Positions 9,436 to 17,608 of a DNA stretch of 53,689 nucleotides are shown here, in pieces. Made by a program: the position numbers and the translations under genes. The notes beneath the pieces were generated by a model. It had not been told where the DNA came from and did no database searches. It saw nothing but the letters and a program-made list of their open reading frames with translations. The stretch covers positions 1 through 53,689 of the forward strand of contig NZ_JABEQJ010000032.1 in assembly GCF_014174255.1 (NCBI RefSeq), in the 5' to 3' direction. Source of the stretch: Gluconacetobacter sacchari (GTDB lineage Bacteria > Pseudomonadota > Alphaproteobacteria > Acetobacterales > Acetobacteraceae). Each line of letters starts with the position of its first letter. The first letter of the stretch is position 1.

Positions 9436-9495
9436 CTCGTCTTATTCGGTGCCCCCCGACGGCTCATAACACCAGTGGAGGGAGGTGGAGGGTTC

Positions 9496-9717
9496 ATGAA
9501 GCAGGCCGGTTTGAGCGGGCTTGGTGATCGACTCGAGGCATTGTCCCGGACTGTGGATTTTGAGGTGTTCCATGGTGATCTGGAGCAGGCTCCGGCCTAT
9601 TCAACTGTCAGTAAAGGCGGTCGTCCACCGACGGCCTACCGCTCAAAAGCCAATGAGGACTTCATGGAAAAGCATGGCTTTGTCACGAAGGTCCACAGGC
9701 AAAGGCCGCATCTCAAA
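9496..9717 (+). pseudogene. IS5-type transposase remnant with internal deletion
   Basis: From ATG 9496 the peptide begins MKQAGLSGLGDRLEAL and runs through DFEVFHGDLEQA and SKGGRPP, which is the N-terminus of IS5-group transposases common in acetic acid bacteria. Directly after GGRPP the frame continues with TAYRSKANEDFMEKHGFV and KVHRQRPHLK, which is a stretch from the C-terminal half of the same protein. The catalytic core between the two is missing, roughly 200 codons from memory of the family. The frame is kept across the junction. After about 9717 the homology ends, so the element is dead. It sits in the AT-richer island between the efflux pump and araC. Confidence 0.75.
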
Positions 9718-9837
9718 TCTCCTGCCAGATCCGCTGATCGATCACCGGCTTCCACGGTACCAACACGAATTCCCGCGCGTTCTCGACCAGCGCGTAGGTG
9801 CCGCTCGCCAGCCGCGCCTTTTCGCGGAATGTGCCCC
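9713..9837 (-). pseudogene. possible C-terminal scrap of a DUF3363-type relaxase
   Basis: On the minus strand an open frame ending at a TGA (9713-9715) encodes TFREKARLASGTYALVENA followed by REFVLVPWKPVIDQRIWQEI. The wording LASGxYAxxExxREFxLVPWxPVI resembles the C-terminal DUF3363 region of plasmid/ICE relaxases, from memory and unverified. No start codon or upstream domain is present and the fragment abuts the IS5 remnant, so it would be a relic. If correct, it means this spot once held a mobilisable element. The rest of 9838-9907 shows nothing I can name. Confidence 0.35.
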
Positions 9838-9907
9838 CGCATGCCCGAAGACAACGATTCTCTCCAAAACCGACATCGCTCGCTCAAGAGCGCAACACGC
9901 CTGACTG

Positions 9908-10717
9908 TCAGGGCGTATCCGCCTGGCGCGCGGCCATGTAGCGGCCTGGCGAGACACCGAGTGTCTTCCGAAACATCGTTACGAAACTGGGCACGCTTTC
10001 GTAGCCAAGACCGCAGGCCACCTGCTGGATCGAAGCACCACCGGCCAGTCGCTCCACCGCGAGCATGATGGCGAACTGCTGGCGCCAGCGGCCGAAGCTC
10101 ATGCCTGTCTCCTGCCTCGTGAGACGCTCCAGGCTTCGTCCGCTCATTCCTGCCTGCCTCGCCCAGACGTCCAGCGTTCTGCGATCTCCTGGCGACGCCA
10201 TCATGTGAACGACGATCCGGCGCAGCCGGGAATCTTCAGGCATCGGAAGATGGAGGTCATCGCTTTCCGCCGAGATGAATTCGTCGAGAAGAACCCTCAG
10301 CAGGCGCGATTCCACCCCGCCTTCCTCATAGAAGGCCGGGAAGTGGGCCGCGCGAACAAGCAATTCCCGGAGCAGAGGCGTCACCGAAACCGCGCATCCC
10401 TGCTCCGGCAGCCGAAGGTCGGCGTCCGGATCGACGAAGGCGCAGTAACCTTCCATGGCGCCCGACGCCTTGATGGCGTGCGGCGTGGCGCCGGGAATCC
10501 ATACGGCGCTGCGCGGCGGCACGATCCACAAGCCGCCTTCCATCTCGCAACTCAGCGCGCCGCGTTGCACCAGCAGGATCTGCCCCTTGCGATGATGGTG
10601 AAGGTCAAGTTCGAAGCGGGTGAGTTCGGTCGACAGGCCGAAGGTCACGACAGGACGATCGATCTCGTCCGGCTCGATCCATTCGTTCTCTTTATGGGGA
10701 AAGCTCAGGATCGGCAT
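9908..10717 (-). CDS. AraC-family regulator with cupin sensor domain
   Basis: A 269-residue protein. The N-terminal half is a cupin-like domain (ELDLHHHRKGQILLVQRGALSCEMEGGLWIVPPRSAVWIPGATPHAIKASG, split across residues about 35-85). The C-terminal half carries two HTH motifs: TLDVWARQAGMSGRSLERLTRQETG and SIQQVACGLGYESVPSFVTMFRKTLGVSPGRY. The HHHRKGQ and PHAI residues suggest a metal or small-ligand pocket. It is divergent from an O-methyltransferase gene, with 126 nt between them, and is its likely regulator. The ligand is unknown. Confidence 0.88.
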   Translation of the reverse strand: MPILSFPHKENEWIEPDEIDRPVVTFGLSTELTRFELDLHHHRKGQILLVQRGALSCEMEGGLWIVPPRSAVWIPGATPHAIKASGAMEGYCAFVDPDADLRLPEQGCAVSVTPLLRELLVRAAHFPAFYEEGGVESRLLRVLLDEFISAESDDLHLPMPEDSRLRRIVVHMMASPGDRRTLDVWARQAGMSGRSLERLTRQETGMSFGRWRQQFAIMLAVERLAGGASIQQVACGLGYESVPSFVTMFRKTLGVSPGRYMAARQADTP

Positions 10718-10843
10718 TGTCAGGATCCGATAATAATCTGTCAGAACGTCGTAATGACGTCAGTTCCTGTCTTCCCTTATCCTTGTTCCATGGCCCCGTC
10801 GAGTGCTCGCGCGACCGGCCGGGGGAACGGAAAAGGACGCTCC

Positions 10844-11539
10844 ATGAACACGTTGACAACCAGGTGTGTTGCCCAAACCCTGAATGCGCTGCATGCGGAG
10901 GCCGAAATCGCCGACCGCGAGCATATAGCGGGGCGTATCGCGCAGATCGAGACGGCCGGCGAGACCTTCGCGCAGGCGGTTCCGCGCTGGCTCACCGAGG
11001 AGCGGGCAGGATATCAGCAGATTTATCGTGGCTATGCGGGCAATTTTCTTGCCGTCTCGCCCGCCTACGGCCGCTTCCTCTACATGATCGCACGGACGTG
11101 CTGGGCGAAACGCATTGTAGAGTTTGGCACATCGATGGGGATTTCGACCCTCTATCTCGCGGCGGCGTTGCGCGACAACGGTGGCGGACGGATCATCGGC
11201 AGCGAGATTGAGCCGAGCAAGGCAGCCCGGGCACGCGCCAACCTCGAAGAGGCCGGGCTGGCCGATCTGGTGGATATCCGCGAGGGCGATGCGCTCGACA
11301 CGCTCCGGGCCGTAGGCGGCGAAGTCGATCTGCTGCTGCTCGACGGCGCTTTCTCCCTCTATCTGCCCGTGCTCAGGCAGGTCGAGCCATTCCTGACGCG
11401 GGGCGCGGTCATCCTGGGTGAGAACGCCTTCGATCCCACCTATCTCGATTACGTCCGCAATCCGGAAAATGGCTACCTGTCACAGTCTCTCGCCATCGAC
11501 GACGGGCGTGGGAACGAATTCACCGTCAGGACCGCGTGA
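10844..11539 (+). CDS. class I SAM-dependent O-methyltransferase
   Basis: A 231-residue enzyme starting at ATG 10844 with a GGAAAAGGA ribosome site; a longer upstream frame is antisense to araC. The SAM-binding motif I is IVEFGTSMGISTLYLA near residue 91, followed by GGRIIGSEIEPSKAARARANLEEAG, the acidic motif VDIREGDALDTL and LLLLDGAFSLYLPVL. The fold matches catechol/caffeoyl-CoA-type O-methyltransferases (Methyltransf_24 group). The N-terminal helix containing AVPRWLTEERAGYQQIYRG is typical of small bacterial members. It is followed after 4 nt by a flavin reductase-like gene. The substrate is not visible; a catechol or siderophore-type phenolic is plausible. Confidence 0.82.
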   Translation: MNTLTTRCVAQTLNALHAEAEIADREHIAGRIAQIETAGETFAQAVPRWLTEERAGYQQIYRGYAGNFLAVSPAYGRFLYMIARTCWAKRIVEFGTSMGISTLYLAAALRDNGGGRIIGSEIEPSKAARARANLEEAGLADLVDIREGDALDTLRAVGGEVDLLLLDGAFSLYLPVLRQVEPFLTRGAVILGENAFDPTYLDYVRNPENGYLSQSLAIDDGRGNEFTVRTA

Positions 11540-11543
11540 GGAG

Positions 11544-12284
11544 ATGTCGATGAATGCGTCCTCTTCTCCAGCCTCGTCGAGGTCAGGGCCGGTCGGTCGA
11601 GCCCTGCTGAGACTCCTCATGAAGCGCGCGACCGTCTCGACGAGCGAGGAAGTCGCCGAAAATTTTCGGCTGATCACGCTCGAAGGGCCCGCGCTCAGGG
11701 GGGCCGCCTGGACGCCGGGACATAAGATCCAGATCGCGATGGGGTCGGCCTTCGTCGCACGGACCTATACGCCGATCGAATGGGACGCCGCCGGGCGTAC
11801 CCTCCTGCTGGGGTACTCCCACGGGCAGGGGCCGGGCAGCGCGTGGCTCGGCGGAGCCCGACCCGGCGATAGCTGCGACATATTCGGTCCGCGCCGCTCG
11901 CTGGATCTCGGCGCCTTGCCCGGCGCGCTCGCCGTCCTCGGCGACGAAACGTCGATCGGGCTCGCATGCGCCCTTCGGCGCGCGGGCCGCGTGCATCCGA
12001 AGGCCTGCCTTTTCGAGTTCGGCAACGTCGAAGCAGGCCGCCGCGTTCTGGCCCGTCTCGGGCTTGACGGAGCCACGCTGTTCGACAGGAGCGACGACGG
12101 CGCGCATTGCGCGAGGATGGAAGCAGCCCTTTCCGCGTTTGTCGCCAAGGACTTCACGTTCGTGCTGACCGGAAAGGCTACGACCATCCAACTTCTCAGG
12201 CAGAGGCTTCGGTGCTTGGGCGTCCCGCCCATGCGCCTCGCGGCCAAGGCCTATTGGGCGCCGGGCAAAACCGGTTTTGACTGA
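11544..12284 (+). CDS. siderophore-interacting-protein-type FAD oxidoreductase
   Basis: A 246-residue protein from ATG 11544 with a GAGGAG ribosome site overlapping the previous stop. It has an FAD-binding barrel with FVARTYTPIEWD (the R-x-Y-T motif, about residues 71-82) and YSHGQGPGSAWLGGARPGDSCDIFGPRRSL, which is the signature of the SIP/FAD_binding_9 family that reduces ferric siderophores. The C-terminal NAD(P)H part is AVLGDETSIGLACAL. It is paired with an O-methyltransferase under a divergent araC, suggesting a small iron or phenolic handling module. A pure flavin or quinone reductase role cannot be excluded. Confidence 0.8.
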   Translation: MSMNASSSPASSRSGPVGRALLRLLMKRATVSTSEEVAENFRLITLEGPALRGAAWTPGHKIQIAMGSAFVARTYTPIEWDAAGRTLLLGYSHGQGPGSAWLGGARPGDSCDIFGPRRSLDLGALPGALAVLGDETSIGLACALRRAGRVHPKACLFEFGNVEAGRRVLARLGLDGATLFDRSDDGAHCARMEAALSAFVAKDFTFVLTGKATTIQLLRQRLRCLGVPPMRLAAKAYWAPGKTGFD

Positions 12285-12308
12285 AGTTTTGACCGAAGTT
12301 TTGCTGAA
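12274..12308. repeat. three 12-bp tandem repeats spanning a stop codon
   Basis: Two near-identical 12-mers, GTTTTGACTGAA (12274-12285) and GTTTTGACCGAA (12286-12297), are followed by a shortened third unit GTTTTGCTGAA (12298-12308). The stop codon of the preceding oxidoreductase lies in unit 1, so the original C-terminus may have been altered by the duplication. The following 12309-12509 shows no gene that I can support and marks the right edge of the accessory island. Confidence 0.65.
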
Positions 12309-12509
12309 CATGTGGCCTGAAAGCGTCTTGTCCGATGGCCCAGGGTCACATGCCGTTCTCAGGCTCACGATCCACCGGCAGCGCATGTCCGCCCGTTCGA
12401 CCTCGCGCGGCAACGACGCCGCCCGCTGGGTCTCGCGCCGCCCGGACGATGGCATGAGGTATCCGATCTCATCGTCGATCGGCAGCCCGGCACGGCTATA
12501 GAAAGGGCC

Positions 12510-13238
12510 TCAGCGAAACCCGTCCTTTTCCTGCCGCAGCCGCGCGAACGCCGCGACATCGGGCGCGCGCAGGAACGGATTGGTGCGTTTCTCCTCGCCC
12601 AGCCGGACCGGCACGGTCGGCGCGCCCTCGGCCCGCAGGCGCTCGATCTCGGCCACACGCTCCCGCAGCGCACCATTCTCGGGGTCGACCGCCAGCGCGA
12701 AGCGGGCATTGGACTGGGTATATTCATGCCCGCAGCACACCAGCGTGGCATCCGGCAGGGCGGCGATCCGCCGCAGCGCGTCGAACATCTCCGCCGCCGT
12801 GCCCTCGAACAGCCGCCCGCACCCCAGGCTGAACAGCGTGTCGCCGCAGAACAGCGCCGGGGTCAGCGGAAAATAATAGGCGACATGCCCGCGCGTATGC
12901 CCCGGCGTCTCCATCACCGTGCCGATGGCCCCGCCCAGCGCCACGCCGTCGCCGTCATCCACCGCCTGGTCCAGCATCGGCAGCCGATAGCTGTCGGCCG
13001 CCGCCCCGGTCACAATCGCGCCGAAGCGCTTGCGCAGCGCATCGGTCGCCGCCACATGATCGGCATGATGATGCGTCAGGAAAATCTGGTCCAGCCGCCC
13101 CCCGGCCTCTTCCACCGCCGCGACCAGGGGCGCCTCCTCGGCCGGGTCGACCAGCGCGGTGGCGCCGCTTTCCTCGTCGCGCAGCAGCCAGGCGTAATTA
13201 TCGGCCAGGATCGGGACCGGGCGAATGGCGAGTACCAT
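12510..13238 (-). CDS. gloB: hydroxyacylglutathione hydrolase (glyoxalase II)
   Basis: A 242-residue metallo-beta-lactamase-fold enzyme from ATG 13238; the frame is open far upstream but that part is antisense to the next gene. The dinuclear metal motif THHHADH lies at residues 55-61, with further ligands in ETPGHTRGHV and FCGDTLFSLGCGRLFEG. The glutathione-binding region CCGHEYTQSNARFAL and the C-terminal KRTNPFLR signature are specific for GloB. It hydrolyses S-lactoylglutathione from methylglyoxal detoxification. It is divergent from a methyltransferase gene, an arrangement often seen in Alphaproteobacteria. Confidence 0.93.
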   Translation of the reverse strand: MVLAIRPVPILADNYAWLLRDEESGATALVDPAEEAPLVAAVEEAGGRLDQIFLTHHHADHVAATDALRKRFGAIVTGAAADSYRLPMLDQAVDDGDGVALGGAIGTVMETPGHTRGHVAYYFPLTPALFCGDTLFSLGCGRLFEGTAAEMFDALRRIAALPDATLVCCGHEYTQSNARFALAVDPENGALRERVAEIERLRAEGAPTVPVRLGEEKRTNPFLRAPDVAAFARLRQEKDGFR

Positions 13239-13307
13239 GATCTGTCTCCGTCTCGTACGCATCGCCGGGTCCGCCCGGCACTCTCCAACAGTTTGTACTG
13301 ATCGGGC

Positions 13308-14036
13308 ATGATGCAAGACGGTATCTGCACCGCGGCCGCATTCTACGCCAGCCGCGCGGGCGACAACACGACCCGGCTGCTGCGCCAGCGCCTCCATGCC
13401 TTCTGGCCCCACACGGGCGGCGACCGGATATTGGGGCTGGGCTACACCCTGCCCTTCCTGCCGCTCTGGGCCCGCGCGGACGGCGCGCCGTGCCTGTCGG
13501 CCCGCATCAACACCGCCGTCACCCGCGACGCGCCGGCCCGCATGGCCGAGGGCGTGCGCGACTGCCTGGTGGCCGAGGACCGGCTGCCGTTCCCCGACCT
13601 CTCCTTCGACCGGGTGCTGCTGGTCCACGCGCTGGAACTCACCGATCGGCCCGACGCGCTGATCCGCTCGGTGTGGAAGGTCATGAAGGATCACGGCCGC
13701 CTGCTGCTGGTGGTGCCCAACCGCACCGGCTGGTGGGCGCATTCCGACGGCACCCCCTTCGGCCAGGGCGCGCCCTTTTCCGCCCGCCAGATCGCGCGGC
13801 GCCTGTCGCAGGCCTTCCTGTGCGCCGAACGCCATGACGGCGCGCTGTTCATGCCGCCGCCGGGCGCGGCGCACCGGCGCGCCGCCGCCCTGGCGGAACG
13901 GGCCGGCCACATGCTGCTGCCGCAACTGGGCGGCGTGTTCGTCATCGAGGCGGTCAAGGATGTCTGGTCCGGCGTGCCGGTCCTGACGGCGCCCGCCCTG
14001 ATCCGCGCGCCGCGCCGGATCTACGAACCCGGCTGA
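13308..14036 (+). CDS. class I SAM-dependent methyltransferase of unknown substrate
   Basis: A 242-residue protein that begins at the first of two adjacent ATG codons. It has a Rossmann-type methyltransferase layout: [13 protein letters not shown] in the motif I position (glycine-poor compared with active members), then [51 protein letters not shown], which is motif II/post-II. The weakened motif I raises doubt about SAM binding. It lies head-to-head with gloB and before psd. I cannot assign a substrate. Confidence 0.7.
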   Translation: MMQDGICTAAAFYASRAGDNTTRLLRQRLHAFWPHTGGDRILGLGYTLPFLPLWARADGAPCLSARINTAVTRDAPARMAEGVRDCLVAEDRLPFPDLSFDRVLLVHALELTDRPDALIRSVWKVMKDHGRLLLVVPNRTGWWAHSDGTPFGQGAPFSARQIARRLSQAFLCAERHDGALFMPPPGAAHRRAAALAERAGHMLLPQLGGVFVIEAVKDVWSGVPVLTAPALIRAPRRIYEPG

Positions 14037-14110
14037 CCGCCCCCCCCCGATCCATGCCACAGTGCGCCACGCTTGACCCGATCCCCCGTAAACCGCATGA
14101 AGCTCGGCCC

Positions 14111-14788
14111 ATGTCCCTGATCCAGTCCATCAAGCTCGTCCTCGCGCGGCCGCATCCCGCCGCCCGCCCCTTCCTCCTGGCATCGGGCGCCACCGCGCTG
14201 GCGGCCCGGCTGCTGCCCTGGCGCCCGGCGCGCTGGCTCGGCCGCGCGGCGGGGCTGTTCTTCGGCTTCTGCCTCTATTTCTTCCGCGACCCCCAGCGCG
14301 TGCCGCCGGCCGACCCGCACCTGGCGGTCGCCCCGGCCGACGGCCGCGTGGTGTCGGTGGAAAAGATCGCGCCGCCCGCGTCGCTCGACATGGGCGAGGC
14401 ACCGGTCTGGCGCATCGCCACCTTCCTGTCGGTGCTGGATGTCCACGTCAACCGCATGCCCGCCGCCGGCACCGTCACCCGCGTGGCCTACCATCCCGGC
14501 CAGTTCCTCAACGCCAGCCTCGACAAGGCGTCGGAACTGAACGAACGCAACGCCCTGCGCCTGACCCTGGCGGACGGGCGGAACCTCGCGGTGGTGCAGA
14601 TCGCGGGCCTGATCGCCCGCCGCATCCTGTGCGACGCCGAGGAAGGCATGACCTACGAGGCCGGCGAACGGTTCGGCCTGATCCGCTTCGGCTCGCGCAC
14701 CGACCTGTACCTGCCGCCGGGCGTGGAACCGCTGGTCACGGCCGGCCAGACCATGATCGGCGGCGAAACGGTCATGGCGCGACTCTGA
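14111..14788 (+). CDS. psd: phosphatidylserine decarboxylase proenzyme
   Basis: A 225-residue short-form Psd from ATG 14111. It is made as a proenzyme that cleaves itself at a Gly-Ser bond to form a pyruvoyl group; here this is the GS in [13 protein letters not shown] near residues 190-202. Other conserved parts are [23 protein letters not shown] and [19 protein letters not shown] hydrophobic N-terminal segment anchors it. Its stop precedes pssA by 5 nt, so the two phosphatidylethanolamine genes form one unit. A run of nine C lies upstream at 14040-14048. Confidence 0.93.
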   Translation: MSLIQSIKLVLARPHPAARPFLLASGATALAARLLPWRPARWLGRAAGLFFGFCLYFFRDPQRVPPADPHLAVAPADGRVVSVEKIAPPASLDMGEAPVWRIATFLSVLDVHVNRMPAAGTVTRVAYHPGQFLNASLDKASELNERNALRLTLADGRNLAVVQIAGLIARRILCDAEEGMTYEAGERFGLIRFGSRTDLYLPPGVEPLVTAGQTMIGGETVMARL

Positions 14789-14793
14789 CCCCG

Positions 14794-15771
14794 ATGGCGC
14801 CGACCGATCCCCAGCCGGCCACGCCCCGGCGGCGCCGCCGGCTGATCCGCCGGCGGCGGCCGCGCGTCCGCGGCCCGTCCTTCAACCGGCTGATCCCCAA
14901 CATCATGACGATGCTGGGCCTGTGCGCGGGGCTGACGGGCATGCGCTTCGCGCTCGACGACCGGTTCGGCGACGCGGCGGTGGCCCTGCTGATCGCGGCC
15001 TGCATCGACGGGCTGGACGGGCGGATCGCCCGCCTGCTGCGCGGCACCAGCCGCTTCGGCGCGGAATTCGACAGCCTGTCCGATTTCCTGTGTTTCGGCG
15101 TGGCGCCGGGCTTCGTGCTGTATCTGTGGGCGCTGCGCGATGCCGGGCGCTACGGCTACCTGCCCTGCATCATGTTCACGGTATGCATGGCGCTGCGCCT
15201 GGCCCGCTTCAACGCCAGCCTGGACGATACCGACAAGCCCAAATACGCCAGCAATTTCTTCACCGGCGTCCCCGCCCCCGCCGGGGCGGGGCTGGCGCTG
15301 TTCCCGCTGTTCCTGGGGCTGGAGGCCCGCAAGCTGGGCTGGAACCAGGTCTACGACATGACCCGCCTGCCGCTTCTGCCGGCGCTGACGCTCAGCCTCA
15401 CGGCCTTCCTGCTGGTCTGCACGCTGCCGGTCTGGTCGTTCAAGAATTTCAAGGTGCCGTCGGCTTATGTGCTGCCGCTGATGCTGGGCACCGGCGCCTA
15501 CGCCGCCGTGCTGGTCGCCGACCCCTGGGGCGCGCTGGCCGCCGCCGGCGTGATCTATGTCGCCCTGCTCCCCCTCAGCCGCCGCAGCTTCCACCGCCTG
15601 AAGCAGGAAGCCCTCGCCCTTCAGGCGGAGGAAGACAATCCCGAAGCCACGGCGCCCGAAACCCCGAGCAACCCCGCCAGCCCGGCCACGATGGCCGCCG
15701 GCGAGGGCGGGCAGCCGGGAATCGACGCATCCAGCGGCGCCCGGCCCTCCAGCCCGCCCAGAACGGCGTAA
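14794..15771 (+). CDS. pssA: CDP-diacylglycerol-serine O-phosphatidyltransferase
   Basis: A 325-residue membrane enzyme from ATG 14794. The CDP-alcohol phosphatidyltransferase signature is complete: DGLDGRIARLL, then G and FDSLSD (about residues 73-95). It has a basic N-terminus (RRRRRLIRRRRPRVRG) and about seven hydrophobic segments. It makes phosphatidylserine, which Psd decarboxylates. The enzyme proper ends near residue 275. The remaining tail of about 50 residues is rich in Pro, Ala, Ser and Glu and is encoded antisense to the C-terminus of the NuoB-like gene (151-nt overlap), so its length may be imposed by that gene. Confidence 0.92.
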   Translation: MAPTDPQPATPRRRRRLIRRRRPRVRGPSFNRLIPNIMTMLGLCAGLTGMRFALDDRFGDAAVALLIAACIDGLDGRIARLLRGTSRFGAEFDSLSDFLCFGVAPGFVLYLWALRDAGRYGYLPCIMFTVCMALRLARFNASLDDTDKPKYASNFFTGVPAPAGAGLALFPLFLGLEARKLGWNQVYDMTRLPLLPALTLSLTAFLLVCTLPVWSFKNFKVPSAYVLPLMLGTGAYAAVLVADPWGALAAAGVIYVALLPLSRRSFHRLKQEALALQAEEDNPEATAPETPSNPASPATMAAGEGGQPGIDASSGARPSSPPRTA

Positions 15772-16103
15772 TTCTCCCCGAACGGGCCGCCATCGATCGC
15801 GCAGGCCCCCACGGCCACCAGCGCGCGCGGATCGGGCATGGCATGCCAGGCCGCCTCCAGCACCGGGGCCATGCCGCGGGTCAGCGGCCCGGTCACCAGC
15901 AGCACGTCGGCCAGGCGCGGCGTGGTCACGAAGCGCACCCCCGTCGCCGAGAGCGCATAGGCCGCGCCATCCAGCGCCGCGACCTCCATCGCGCACCCCT
16001 CGCACCCGCCGGTCTCCACGTGGAACACCCCCATCGGCCCCACCGCCGGCAGGCGGATGGCGGGCCGGAATCCCCGCGCCAGGAACGCACGCAGCAACGC
16101 CAA
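15621..16103 (-). CDS. hyfI: NuoB/HyfI-like iron-sulfur subunit of a complex-I-type membrane complex
   Basis: A 160-residue protein starting at TTG 16103, chosen because a GGGAGG ribosome site lies 6-7 nt upstream; there is no ATG before residue 24. Four cysteines that would hold the proximal N2-like 4Fe-4S cluster are kept: GCEGC (34 and 37), VGACAIDGG (101) and PGCPPSP (131). This is the last gene of the operon and overlaps pssA tail-to-tail by 151 nt. It has no lysine. The intact ligands argue that at least this subunit is still functional. The gene name follows the Hyf nomenclature and does not imply hydrogenase activity. Confidence 0.78.
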   Translation of the reverse strand: MALLRAFLARGFRPAIRLPAVGPMGVFHVETGGCEGCAMEVAALDGAAYALSATGVRFVTTPRLADVLLVTGPLTRGMAPVLEAAWHAMPDPRALVAVGACAIDGGPFGENYAVLGGLEGRAPLDASIPGCPPSPAAIVAGLAGLLGVSGAVASGLSSSA

Positions 16104-16114
16104 GCCACCCCTCC

Positions 16115-17608
16115 CTAAAGGTCCGCGCCGGCGGCCGACAGACCGAACGACCGCACGATCATCGCCACATCCTCGTCCCGCGCCCCCGCCAGCACATGCT
16201 CCAACGCCGCGGCCTGCGCCAGCGCCGGATCGCAGACATGGGCCGCCGCGATCCGCCCCCCGACCAGACGGACCCAATACCACACCCCGCCGCGCGGCCC
16301 CTCCGCGCACCCCACGCCCTCGCCCGACGCCGGCCGAGCCGCCGGCGGCACATCCGGCGGGCCGTCCAGCGCCAGCCGCAGCAGGCGCGCGACGCCGCCC
16401 AACTCCGCCAGCCGCACATCGATGCGCGCCGCCACGTCGCCGCCGCGCCGCACGCCGCTCTCCAGCCAGGCGCGGCGATAGCCCGGCACCAGCCGGCGCA
16501 GGTCCGCCTCGCGCGCCGACGCCCGCCCGGCCACGCCCCCCACGCCCAGACTCCGCGCCGCCCGCGCGTCCAGCACGCCGACCCCGGCGATCCGCGCCTC
16601 CAGCCCCGGCCAGGCCCGGCCGCGCGCCAGCCCGTCCCGCCCCGCCTCCAGCAGATCCGCCACCCGCGCGCCGATGGCCGCCGCCACCTCGTCCCCGCCG
16701 CCGACCCACACCCGGTCCATCAGCAGGCGGTGCCCGCCGATCCGTCCGCACTGCTCCAGGATCGCCTCGCGCAGCCGGTCGCACTCCGCCGCCAGCGCCG
16801 TCGCCCCGGCAGCCCCCGCGACGCGCGAAAGATCGAGCAGATGGGTCGCCGCCCGCTCGATTTCCGCCAGCAGCACGCGCGACCGCACGGCGGCGGCACC
16901 GGCGCCCTGCCCGGTCGCGTCCTCGATCGCCCGGCACAAAGCCGATTGATGGGCGACCGACGCCCCGGCAACGGCACGCCCGGCCAGCCGGACCGCGCCA
17001 TCGGCATCGAGCCCCGTCAACCGCGCCACCACCCCGCGATGCGCATAGCCCAGTCGCCATTCCGCCTGCCCGACCGCCCCCCCGCCATCCAGCGCCAGAC
17101 GCAGATGCGCGGGCGCGCGATGCCCGCCATCGGCCGGCCCGATGCCCCAGACGGCATGATCGCGCGGCACCGGCCGGAAATCCGGCGGCTCGGGCGGCCA
17201 GGCGACAGGCCCCGGCCGGGCCCCGAGCGGCCAGGTGGCGGTCCACAGCCCCTGGTCCAGCCATGGGCGCGAATCCCGCGCGTCCATTGCCGAAAACCCC
17301 CACAAATCCTGCACGCAACGCTCGCACGGCGCAGCCGCCGGGCGCGCCGCCGACAGGCCCAGATAGCGGCCGCCATACGGTTCGACGCTCGCCACCAGCG
17401 GGCGCTCCCCGGCATCGAGGAACAGCGCATGCACGTCCCGCCCGTCGGCCCACAGGGTCACGAACGACAGCGGATCCCGCCGCAGCGCCGCGCCCAATGC
17501 GTGCCAGTCCTCCTCCTCCAGGCGGAACCGCCATCCCCCGGCCTCGTCCTCCCCCCGCCGGATCAGCGCGGCGGCGGCAGGCGGCGCGGGTTCGGCATTG
17601 TCCGTCAT
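16115..17608 (-). CDS. hyfG: HyfG/HycE-like large subunit lacking NiFe ligands
   Basis: A 497-residue fusion of a NuoC-like part (about 1-135, with CERCVQDLWGFSAMDARDSRPWL) and a NuoD/hydrogenase-large-subunit part. Where group 4 hydrogenases have the first Cys pair (RICGIC), this has RAVAGASVAHQ (211-221). Where they have DPCxxC at the end, this ends SFGLSAAGADL. All four NiFe ligands are therefore absent, as in energy-converting hydrogenase-related (Ehr) complexes. ATG overlaps the previous stop by 4 nt. No lysine occurs. A role in H2 chemistry is excluded by the sequence; the real electron donor or acceptor is unknown. Confidence 0.78.
   Translation of the reverse strand: MTDNAEPAPPAAAALIRRGEDEAGGWRFRLEEEDWHALGAALRRDPLSFVTLWADGRDVHALFLDAGERPLVASVEPYGGRYLGLSAARPAAAPCERCVQDLWGFSAMDARDSRPWLDQGLWTATWPLGARPGPVAWPPEPPDFRPVPRDHAVWGIGPADGGHRAPAHLRLALDGGGAVGQAEWRLGYAHRGVVARLTGLDADGAVRLAGRAVAGASVAHQSALCRAIEDATGQGAGAAAVRSRVLLAEIERAATHLLDLSRVAGAAGATALAAECDRLREAILEQCGRIGGHRLLMDRVWVGGGDEVAAAIGARVADLLEAGRDGLARGRAWPGLEARIAGVGVLDARAARSLGVGGVAGRASAREADLRRLVPGYRRAWLESGVRRGGDVAARIDVRLAELGGVARLLRLALDGPPDVPPAARPASGEGVGCAEGPRGGVWYWVRLVGGRIAAAHVCDPALAQAAALEHVLAGARDEDVAMIVRSFGLSAAGADL

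Noticed and set aside
10755-10762. Palindrome TGACGTCA between araC and the methyltransferase
   Set aside because: Only 8 bp and alone; AraC-type proteins normally bind direct repeats, so I do not call it an operator.
12277-12501. Short plus-strand frame after the SIP-type gene
   Set aside because: Starts inside the 12-bp repeat, no ribosome site and no similarity that I recognise.
14040-14048. Run of nine C before psd as a phase-variable tract
   Set aside because: Intergenic, in a very GC-rich genome, with no visible promoter spacing that depends on it.
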